Assembly: GCF_029869545.1 (NCBI RefSeq)
Contig: NZ_JARWQD010000281.1
Coordinates: 1-64,000, forward strand
Reading direction: 5' to 3'
Origin: Nocardia wallacei
Lineage (GTDB): Bacteria; Actinomycetota; Actinomycetes; Mycobacteriales; Mycobacteriaceae
Length of the DNA: 64,000 nucleotides
In this document: in pieces, positions 33,662-44,200 of the stretch
Layout: the number at the start of each line of letters is the position of its first letter
Position numbering within the stretch: position 1 is the first letter of the stretch
Made by a program: the position numbers and the translations under genes
Notes under the pieces: generated by a model
Databases searched by the model: none
The model's input: the letters and a program-made list of their open reading frames with translations, nothing else
Told to the model about the DNA's origin: nothing

Positions 33662-35259
33662 GTGATCGGCTGCAACTGGATACCGACAGGCTGCGCGAGC
33701 ACGGTGCGCGGCTGGCCGAACTCGGCGACCGGGTGGGCCGCACCCACACCGAACTGCGTGACGGCCTGGCCTATGCCGAAGGGTGTTGGGGTGACGACGA
33801 TCTCGGTGTCGCGTTCGCCGAGGACTTCAAGCCGCATGCCGATCAGTTGCTCGCGAATCTGCGGGCGATGCAGGAGAGCCTGCACGGCACGGCGGGCGGG
33901 ATGGCCACCGCCGCGCAACAGGTCGAATCTCAGGATCGAGGTGCCGCCGGTCTGATAACTCGCTCGGCCGATTCGGAGCCCGGAGTCGAGCAGCCGCCGT
34001 TCTCGCCCGGGTGGCCGACAGGGGGCGCGGGCTTGCCTGCGAGCGTCGAGCCGCGCGCGCCGGTCGGCCCGCGTGCGGCGGCGGCGCCCGTCCCGCCGCC
34101 CGATACCGTCGGCCAGGCGCAGCCCGCCGGGCGTGCCCAGCCCGATGGCGGGCAGGCATCCTCTTCAGTCGGGCAGGCGTCCCCTTCCCCCGTCGGGCAA
34201 CGCGCGCCGGTCCAGGCGCCGGGTGACCCGCGACGCCCGGAAGGTAGTCCGTGGCGCCCCGAGGGCGGTCCGCGGCCTTCGGTCGTTTCGCCACCGGCCA
34301 CGGACCGCCGCGGTGGCGAACGGAGTGGCTCCGGCCGAGGACCCACGCCCTCCCCGATATCGGCACCGGCAGCCGCACCGAATGCGGCCCGCGCTCCCGG
34401 CTCGGTGGCTCCTCACGACCCGCGCCGTTCGGTCGGTGCGGCGGACGGAAAGACGCCGTGGACCGGGCGGCCCGCGGCGGCGGGCCATTCCGAGTCGCCC
34501 CCGTCGCCACCTCGGCCCGGTGCCGTGCCGCGAAACGCCAAGGGAGACAAGGATCGACAGGAAGTCCGCGATCGGCGTGAGCCCGTTGAGGCGGGGCTGC
34601 TCGGGTGGCTGGCACGGACCCTGGCGCAGCGGCACGGCGTGACGGTCGTCGGGTTCGATCTGCCCGGGCTGCGGGAGGCGGCGGTCCGCGAGTTCGCGGC
34701 GGCCGTCGATCGCGTGCTGACCGAGTACCCGATGATCGCGCAGGACGTGGTCCGGGTGGCCGATCTCGGCGAGGACGCGACTGTGCGATGGGCTACCGGG
34801 CCGCGAGGCTATCCGGCTGCGGGAGTTGAGCATTCGATCACTCTCGACCTGCATGCCGCATGCGCAACGGACCGCGCTGCCGAAGCGCCGGTACCCCAAC
34901 CGAATTCGGAGGGCGAGCCCGCAGGGGAGCTGCCGATCTATACGGAAACATTGCGCGAATTCGGCCGCGCACTCGATTTCGCCGGTGGCGGGGTCGCGCG
35001 GCACAAGGCGCAGAAGGCGTTGATCGCGCAATACCTGAGCCTGCGGGCGGGGCGCCTCGACACGCTCGCTGCGGTGGTGGCCGGTTACCGGCAGTGGCGT
35101 GCCGAATTGATCGGCGCCACTGGCGATTCCGGCGGATTCGATGCGAGCCGGGCCGTCGGCGCCGCGTTCGCGACGGTGGTGCGGCGTGGCGACAAGGCCG
35201 GGGTGCAGGCCCGGACGCTGTACGCGCTGCTCGTCGACGCGGCTCCGGCGCGGGTCTAG
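33658..35259 (+). CDS. WXG100-type protein with Pro-rich linker and catalytically dead zincin-like C-terminus
   Basis: A 533-aa protein. Residues 1-95 form a helical hairpin typical of WXG100/ESAT-6-like exported proteins (CWGDDDLG places the turn Trp at 44). Residues 96-315 are a Pro/Gly/Ala-rich linker with repeats such as GQASSSVGQASPSPVGQ. Residues 318-533 resemble the zincin domain of the giant protein downstream, including the strand-loop preceding the active-site helix. Where that protein has HEFAHAID, this one has REFGRALD (residues 433-440). Both zinc-binding His are Arg (CGC), each one transition from CAC. It is likely an exported partner or decoy of the giant protein, whose gene begins 6 bases after its stop. 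Confidence 0.7.
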   Translation: MSDRLQLDTDRLREHGARLAELGDRVGRTHTELRDGLAYAEGCWGDDDLGVAFAEDFKPHADQLLANLRAMQESLHGTAGGMATAAQQVESQDRGAAGLITRSADSEPGVEQPPFSPGWPTGGAGLPASVEPRAPVGPRAAAAPVPPPDTVGQAQPAGRAQPDGGQASSSVGQASPSPVGQRAPVQAPGDPRRPEGSPWRPEGGPRPSVVSPPATDRRGGERSGSGRGPTPSPISAPAAAPNAARAPGSVAPHDPRRSVGAADGKTPWTGRPAAAGHSESPPSPPRPGAVPRNAKGDKDRQEVRDRREPVEAGLLGWLARTLAQRHGVTVVGFDLPGLREAAVREFAAAVDRVLTEYPMIAQDVVRVADLGEDATVRWATGPRGYPAAGVEHSITLDLHAACATDRAAEAPVPQPNSEGEPAGELPIYTETLREFGRALDFAGGGVARHKAQKALIAQYLSLRAGRLDTLAAVVAGYRQWRAELIGATGDSGGFDASRAVGAAFATVVRRGDKAGVQARTLYALLVDAAPARV

Positions 35260-35265
35260 GCGCTC

Positions 35266-38200
35266 ATGGGCGAGTCGTGGGCGTCGGAAACGCTGGCGCA
35301 GGCGCGTGGGCTGTTCGAGGGGCTGCCCGACGGTGTGCGGCGGCCGATCGAGACGGTGGTGTTCGGTGGGGACCTGCCGCGTGCCGATGTGTCCCGGATG
35401 CGCTGGTTGGCCGCGGAGTTGCGGGGCAAGGCGGCCGCGATGGACGGTCACGGGCAGGACGCCGGAAGCCTGCTGGCGCAGCAGGATTCGGTGGGCGCGC
35501 TCGGCGATGGAGTGCGGGAGGCGCTCCACCTGCACCGCGACGGCGCGGCCAGGCTGCGTGACGAGGCGCGGCTGCTGGCCGATCAGGCGGCGGCCGCGGC
35601 CAACGATGCGGAGAAGACGCTGTGCGTGATGCTCGCGTTCGGCGTCGAGCTGGCCTGGCGGATCATCAGGATCGTGGCGGCCGCCGCGGCGGGCGGTCCC
35701 GCCGGACAGCTGGCGGCGGCGTCGGCGGTGGAGTCGACGCTGGTCGAGGGCCGAGCCAAGGTGGCGCTGATGCGCGCGGGCCTGAAGGCCGCGTTGGAGC
35801 GGGGCGCGATCAAGGCGGCGGCCCGGCGGTCGGCGCTGGGGCCGGTCCGATTGCCGGTCACGCTCGGCAAGGCCGCCGCCCTGCCCGCGGGTGTCGACGC
35901 GGGGGTGCAACTGTGGCAAGCCGCTGCGGGAGAGCGGAACTGGGCGGCTGTCGGGCCGAACGGCGAGAACCCGAAGGGGATCGACCTGACATCGATTCTC
36001 GCCGCGGGTATTTCGGGCGCCGGAGGTGCGGCGGGCGGTATGCTCGCGGGCCGGTTCGCGCCGAAGATGTTCCCCGGCTTGGAGAATCGCCGTTTGCTGC
36101 TGGGGCTGGTGCACGGGGGCGCGGGCGCGGTGTCGGGCCTGGGCGCGGCGGCACTCGTGACCGGCTGGCCGGAACATTTCGACCAGGTGCTGGCGGCGCT
36201 GCTCAACGGCGGTTTCGCGGGTGCCGTACACGCCCACGCCGGTGCCCGCCCGGGATCGGGCGCGGCGGTGATCGACGGTGCGGGCGGCTTCATCCGGCCG
36301 GACCGGCCAGCCGCGGCTCGTGGCGGGGACGCCGTCCAACCGGTTCCGGCTCCCCGCAGCGAGGACACCGCGGTGGTCGAGTCGAGAGGATCACTGCCGC
36401 AGAAGGAGGCGGCTGATCGTGGCCAGGTCACATCCGGTGCTGTGGGCGGGACGCCGGGTCACGCGGAGCCGGCGGACGCTGGGGAGAACTCCGCTGGGGC
36501 CGTTCCCGAAATACCCGCTGCCACAGGCGAATACCGTTCGCCGGTGGAGAAGGGGGATGGGGCTGCCGGGGGCGAAGAACCCGGTCATGCGGCGCTGTCC
36601 GGTGTTCCTCTCTCGGGTCGGGCGACGCAGGTTCAGCAGGTCGCGGACGGCGCTGTCGGCCAGGAGCCGGTGCGGGCTCGGCCCGTGGCAGATTCGGTCG
36701 GTGGTGGAACACCCGCCGCGACGCCGGAGCCTGTCGCCCGCCGCGGTATCGCCGGTGCGGAGGGTGAGGTGCCCGCTGGGGTGTCCGCGCCGAACCATTC
36801 CGACCGGCCACCGGTCGGCGAATCTTCGGGTGCGGAGCACACCGGGGATCCGGTGGTGGAGGATGCCCACCCGTCTGCGCCCGAACGGCCGGTCCGGTCG
36901 GCGGAGGAGTTGGGCCGCGTACTGGCGGAATTGCCCGCAGCGGATCCGGTGGTGAGGGCCGATCTCACCGCCGAGCAGCTGCTGCGGTACAAATCCGCGG
37001 CGAAAGATGTGCTGGAGCTGTACCGGTCCCGTTCGAAGGAACTGGCTGCCGAGTCATGGGAACAGCGCAGACACGTGATGGAGCATGGTGATCGCGTGGA
37101 GTCGCTGCTGCGCTACATCGATGCGATGCGGGAGGGCACGGGGAAGACGCCGCGATGGACTCAGGTCGAGGCGTTCTTGCTGGGGCAGGAGTCGTTCATG
37201 CGGCAGATGGGGACGGCGGAGGGCAAGACGCTCGTCGGTGGGCTGGATTCGCTGGGGCAGCTGTCGAGCGGGGAGCCGGTTCAGCTCCCGAGCGGGCGAT
37301 GGATGCGGGTGCATCAGGTGTTCACCACGACCGAGCTGCTGGCCAACGAGGGCGTCGGCCAGTTCGCGCCGATGCTGTGTCGTCTCGGTTACGACGCCGT
37401 GCGCTGGGATCCGGCGAATCCACCCCCGGAGCCGGACCGCCCGACCGTGTATTTCATGACCTCTGGAGAGAGGTTGACCGCGGAGCTGTTCGATCGGCCG
37501 CCGCCCGGAGATACCGTGACCCTCGATGAGGCGGACGAGGTGCTCGTCCACGGGGAGACGGTTCACTACCTCTCCGAAGGGGCGCGTGAGCCTGCGTCGG
37601 CCGTGGAGAAGGCCGAAGTGCGGCGGGTGCGGGACTTCCTGTCGCAAACGCTGAGCCAGCGGGTGTTGACGTCGGCGGATCTGCGTGCCGACCCGGAGGC
37701 GAGCCTGGCCACGGTCGGCCGGTTGTGGCACCGGAATGCGGGGCGGCCGTTCACCGCCACGGAAACCGAGATGGCGCGCGCGTACCTGGATGTGAAGGCG
37801 GGCCGGTTGAAGCTGAACAGAGACTTCCAGATATTCGACCGGAAGATAGAAATTCTGGATAAGAACGGCAAACCGCTCAGCAATCCGAAGGTCAATTCCG
37901 ACAGCCGCTGGTTCGGTGGCCGCCACAAGATGGTGGAGGCCATGTTCGAGAAGAAGCACGGAGTCCAAATATATTCCGACGGTAAGGGGTCGAAGGAGGT
38001 CACCATGCGGGAGGTGGCCGCAAAGTACCGGCGATTGCAGCTGATGTCGGGCACATTGGAGCGGACCGCGGGCGAGATCAAGGACAATTTCCCGGTTCAG
38101 GGCGGTTTGGCGAGGGTGGAGAGCTTCGGCCGGTCGAAGCTGGTGAGTGAACCGGATCGGATATTCCTCAACGAACCCGAGATGCTGAAAGACGCGGTCG

Positions 38201-41200
38201 AGCGGGTCGGTGCGCTGCAAGCCCAGGGCAGGCCCGTCCTGGTCATCGCCCCCAACGATGTCGGCTGGAAATTCTCGTTGATGTTGCACAAGGCAGATAT
38301 CGAACATACCCCCATCCTCGGCCGGTGGTTCTCCGAGTTCCGCGACAATAATGCCGCCGAGGAGCGACTGTCGTCGGTCATGAAACATGCGGGCGGACAA
38401 CACGCGCACGAGGCTGGGGACGGCGGACGTGCGAAGGGCATCGTGACCGTCGGTACCCCGGGGATGCTCGGGCGGGGTTTCGACGCTGTCGTCGGAGAGA
38501 CAGTGGACCAGCTAGGCGGTCTGCATGCGCAGATGCTCGGCCGCTCGTCCAACCCGGACGTGAACGACCAATGCGCGGCGCGTCCCGGTCGCAACGGCAG
38601 GAACGGCAGCAACGGATTCAGCGTCGCCCTGACCGACGATCTCGCGGACAACGCCCAGCACAGCGGGTGGAAGGTGGCAGTCACCCACTATCGGGCGGGC
38701 CGCGCCGAACATGTCGAGGCTGTCGCCGAGCATGCCCACGCTGTCGCCGCGTACGGCGAGCCCGTTCGTGGGGAGTCGCCCTCGGCCGTGCGAGTGGCGC
38801 GGGAAAAGATCGAGGCCGCCGACACCAAGATCGGGGAGGCGGAGCGGGAAATGCGCAGGTTGATCCCGGAGCTGCAGAACGACGCCGCCCGCAACGCGTA
38901 CCTCGACCGGCTGCTTCGAGCCGACCAGCCGCACGCACCGCCCGTCGCAAGCGTCGGCACGGACACCGTGCATCCGCACCGGCAGCAGCTCCGGCTCGCG
39001 GAGCTGGCCGGGCTCCTAGGGATTTCCGCGCCGAGCAACGCATTGACCGACCTCGACACCGACGACGATTCGGTGCGCGAGTTGCTGGAGCGAGCACACC
39101 TGTCATCCGCCGCGGTCGAAACTCTGATCCAACAGCTCGACGCCCCCGCGCCCACACTGGTCGCCGACGCCGATCACCTCACCGACGAACAAGCACTCGA
39201 GATGCTGCACGAGCGCCGGAATCGATTGGCGGATCATTTCGGCCGGAAACTCGCGGATATCGCGGTCGACGGCGCCGAGGCCATACGGCAGATCGACCGC
39301 GCGCTGACCGAAGCCGGAAACGACCTCGGGAACGTGTTGTCGGCGAACCCGGCCGATGATCGCGCCCCACACGTCACGCCCGCCGTCGCCCGCGAAATCC
39401 TGGGCGAGGCGGTCGACCGCCACCTTTCCGCCGACGGCAACAGGCAGCCCGATATCGGCAGCGATGAAACCGCCATCGCCGCCGCATCGCACTATCTGGC
39501 CACCGCCGCGCTGCTCGACCTGGTCGTCGCTATTCACCGCCGCACTCCGAACCGCTGTGTCAACAACGCCGTCACCGGTGTGCGGGTGCTCACCGGACGC
39601 TCCATCGACATGCCGTCCTACGAATTGGCCGGTCATGATCGCGAAGATCTGCGGAGAATCTTCGGAGCCCCGGTCGTGCCCGTCAAATCGCTGGATCAGG
39701 TGAAGGAATCGCTCGAAAAACGGCCCGGCGGAATCACGGGCCTGGTCTACGCATGGAAAGACGCGGCGGCCGAAGGCGCCGGTGAACACATGGTGCTGGT
39801 GGTCAACGACAGCGAACCGGGCGAGGACTCGAAGCTGGTCGTGATCGACCTCGCCGCCTCCCGAGGCGGCAACACCAGCACCGACTACGGTCCGAAAGAC
39901 CTCCGGAACCGCCGTGCGCTGCTGGATAAGGCCGTCCCATTCGACACCTGGCGGATAAAGCAGCAGAAATTCCTCGACGGGCTCGGCGACAACCGATACC
40001 TGGCGACAATCGACGTCGACCACAACGAAACCCGCTCCGTCCCAGTCGCAGTCGACCCGCAGCTCGAGCAGGATATCGAGTCGGCCTTCCTCGGCTGGCC
40101 ACGAACCGACGCGGACATATCCGCCGAACCGAGAACAGCTCGCCTCGCCCTCGTCGGCAACCGCCCACCCGACAACCCCGACCCGGCCACGCCCGAAAAC
40201 CGGCAGGAGCCCTATACGCCCTCGACGAGGCAGCGCGACAGCACACCGCTCGACGATCCCGCCGCCGACGGGCGCTCCGGCGCTGTCGGAAGCCATGCCG
40301 CGGGTCATGCGGAATCGCCGCGCGCGAACGGCCTGGATCGACTCGACGAACTCGACTACAGGATGATCGCCGGGGAAATGCCATCGGACGACCGGCAGAT
40401 CAGCGATCCTGCGCTGGGGGCGATCTGCCGGGAGCAGGGGTTCGACGGGCTGCCGACGGTCGCCGCCGCGGAGGACCTCGATGAGCTGATAGCCGCGGGT
40501 GGCCGCGAGTTCTTCCGCGGCGTGACCGTTCCCTGGCATGTGGACAACTTCCGTCGCGGCGACTACTTCCCGGGCCGTTCGATGGTCACCGCGATGGGCA
40601 ACGGAACGTACGTCACGACGAAACGGGAAGTGGCGCTGTCGTTCTACGCGGACAACCGGCCGAACCAGCTGATCAGGATGGTCCTGCATCCCGGCGCGAG
40701 GATTACGGACGAAGACCACCTGCGGGCCGCGCAGCGGGCCCAGCAGGAGTCCATCGCCGCGGAACTCGGCCGCCTGGTCGCGCTGCGACAGACGCGCGAG
40801 ATAATCGCCCGGGAGGAAGCACTTCTCGACCGCAAAGCTGTGCTCTCGGATCTGGGCCGTCTCGCGGCGGCGCTGGGCTATGACGCCTACCGCACCCGCG
40901 GTTCGCTGCCGCGCCACAACGACGAGTACTGGGTGGTTCTCAACCGCACGGCCCTGATGGTCGAGGGAGATCCCGCTCCGATCCGCCCGGCGCGCGTCCG
41001 TCAGGCACACGTGCCCGACCTACCCCCGGGCCGCATGGCACAGATCATCGCGGGCGGTGAGGCCGAGTCACCGCCGGACGTTGCGGAGCCGCAGCTGGGA
41101 GCGGAGGAGGCGGCTGCGGAGCCCGGGGAGCAGGACCGGATGAGTTCGGCCGCAACCATTTCCGAGCTGACCCGGGCGCAGCGGGAACTGGTGCACCCGG

Positions 41201-44200
41201 CGTCGGTGCGCGAGGCGATCAACCAGTTGGAGAAGCGGTTGAACCGGCTCAGCGAGCAGGAGTGGGAGCAGCTGCGCGGCACCGCGGGACAACAGCGGCT
41301 GGACGGGTTGGCTGCCTGGGTGCACGACAGACTGCTTCTGGAAGACGACCTCCAGCGCGCCACCGCGTTCACCGCCGCCGACACACCAGACGCCGAACTG
41401 AACACGTCGGTCGCCGAACGGCGGACGCGGCTGTCACAGGAACTCGACCGCATCCTCGGCCGCACCGCTTCGAACGACGAGTCCGACAGCGCCGGGGACG
41501 GGCTCGAACGTCTGGCCGCAACGACCGAAACCGCAACGGCCGCAGGCCGTCTGGTCGCTGTGCTGGCCGATTATCGGTACCGTTCCGAGCAACAGCGCGG
41601 ACCCATGGATTCCACGGTGACGGATGTGGAGGCACTGGTAGAACGCCCGGGGGTCATCAGTGAGTTGGTGACCTACTCGAACGGCGTACGGTATATCCGG
41701 GAAACTTACGATGATGCCGAACATGCTGTGGAGGAGTGGGCGAAAGCGCTGATCGGTTATGCCGCCATAAAGGCACCGATCGCCGAGGCGACTCTGCTCG
41801 CACCTGAATACAACATTCTCTACCGGAAACTCCGTCCCGACGAATCCAGCCGCGACCTCCGTGCGGCCGATATGCTCGGCATATTCCAGGCTGTCAACGG
41901 CGAAACGAGTCCATTTTCCTCCGTTTTCGTTCGTCGGATCGACGGCCGCATCGTATGGCAGGATCACCACGTCGGTCGGCAGGACATAGTCGCTATCGGG
42001 CGGCGAGTCGCTTACCTGAGGGATTCTCCGGCGACGGCGCTCCCCGAGCCTCTGGACGGGGTGGTGTCCAAGACGTTTTCGAATGCGATGTTCGGTTTGC
42101 GGCAGTTGGCCGAGCATGCCGATAATCCGCTGCATCGGGCAGGACTCGATGTCGATACGCAGACGAAGTCGCGGATGATCGCGAAATTCGGACTCGAACA
42201 CCCTTACATCGAACTGCTGGGTTTCGAGAGCCCCTACATTCCGGTGGCGGTGATCGACGAAATTCTGGGTAAGCTGAACGAACTGCTCGCACGGTACGCG
42301 TATGCGCCCGGATTCCGGAATCTCATGACGAATATTCGTCGACTGCGAGTCGATTTTCTCAGCGGACCGCGCGTACAAGCCCAGATCACCGGCGAGTTCG
42401 ACGTGGACGGCAATTCTGATACCCGGTCGGAGATATCATTCAATATTCGGCACCTGGCGGACCGCGACGCGGCACTCGCAGGCGCCGTCTCCAGCGCGGC
42501 CCGTGGTTATCGGCCGGTCGGCAGTGGGCGCCCATACGCGGACAACGTCGCCCACGAATTCGCGCATGCGATCGACAAGGCCACGGGCTGGCAACTCAGC
42601 GAGGATCTCCCCTCGGTAATGCAGGAGTCCTACGTGAAGCTGAGGGAGCGCGGCCTGACCGAGACCTATGAAGAATGGCTCGGCCGCCTGCCGCACCAAG
42701 CCGAGGCCGGAGATCTCGAGCCTCTCGCCGTCGGTTTCGTCGACGCGGAGAACAACGGCATCGTTATCGGCACCCCGCAATGGGTGATCCACGAGTTCGT
42801 CACGCAACTCCGACCCCCGGAAATCCCGCCGGGTCTCCGGGTCGACCTTCCGGCTGCCGTCGGCGGGTCTGCCGCATTCGTCGGCGGTCTCCTGCAGGGA
42901 CCGATCGATCCGTCCCCGATGGACGCTCAGCCGCCCGATCGGCCGCCCACCTATTACCAATTGGTGGAACGTGCTCGGCAGCTGGCCGCGGAGCATCCGG
43001 ATGTGTGTGAGTTGAAACCGGCGGCAGAATATAGTTCGGCCGGGGCAGAGGAGTGGCGCGCATGGGCGACGGGGCTGAACGACGCGACGGCTCGTGATCT
43101 CCTGGACAGGTACCGCACCCGTGCCACCGAGCATCTGGAAGAGTTCCGGCGCGGTGAGCCGCCGCCCATCGGGGAGATGCTCAGTGCTGGACGAGAGTTG
43201 AATGCGCTGGTTCAGGATCGGATTCGCCGGCTCCTGAAGGCGATGCCGAAATTGCCGCAATCGCGTCCGGCGCAGGAGGAAATGGTTGCCCTCGTGCATG
43301 ACGCCATGGCACGACTGTCGGAGCTGGAAGATCTATATGCCGCGGCGGGTGCGGTGGTCGAACTCGTCGGGGCTCTACCCGCGGGACCTGGGACCCGTTG
43401 GGCGGCAGGGGAACCCGGTTATACGGAGTTTCTGCAATCGCTCCCGAGTCATCTGGGACGAACAACGCTGGCGTTGTCGGAACTGGCTTCGGCACCGACA
43501 TTCGATGCTCTCTGGGACGAGAAGCTGCCGACGGTGTTCCGGCACGTCGCGGACCTCTCGTTGTATTTCCGGCCAGAGGCGTTGCCGGACGGCACCGATT
43601 GGTCGAAGCAGGTCGACCGATATATGGCCCAGGGGGTACACGGTGATTTCGATCCGGCCCTCGTGTCGGCGCTGCGGGCGGTGTCGGCGGACAAGGCGTC
43701 GGCGGCGCGAGAGCGAGCCGAGCCGGACGACATATTTGCCCCTGAATCCCCGCTGCGACAGCTGAATACCGCGGCCGGTTACTATCTCACCCGCACTCGT
43801 GACGTGGAAACGGCACTCGCGCTGCTACGCAGGATCGATGCGGCGCTCAAGCCCGCGACCGAGCGGCTGGGCCCGTCACATCCCGCGGTACAGGCCGCAC
43901 GTGCCGTCCGGAGGCTGCGCACCGAACTCGCCGATGCCCTTGCGGCCGAACCGGATTATGCGGTCGCGGAGATCATGCGAGCCCGTGGCCTGAGCGCGCT
44001 GGGATCGGAATCCGCCGAGCAGTCCGTGATCGCCACGGCCGCGCGGAGTCTGGGTTGGCGCCACCCGATCGGCGCGATGCCCGAACTCGGAGAACAGGTT
44101 TCGGCCGAGCTGTACCGCGCCGCGACGACCCGGATCGAACGATCCGACGTCGAGCTGTCGCGCCTCGCCACCGCACGGGGTATGGAGCCGTCGCGGCTGT

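Noticed and set aside
36883..38670. Whether the SecA-like segment is the housekeeping SecA or a SecA2 gene
   Set aside because: It lies in the middle of a much longer frame, lacks the SecA scaffold, wing and C-terminal zinc motif, and shows changed residues in several motifs.
41600..42000. Protein-kinase-like N-lobe before the zincin (SELVTYSNGVRYIRETY)
   Set aside because: It has the look of a kinase-like glycine-rich start, but no catalytic Lys, HxD or DFG motif follows, so it was left within the zincin region.
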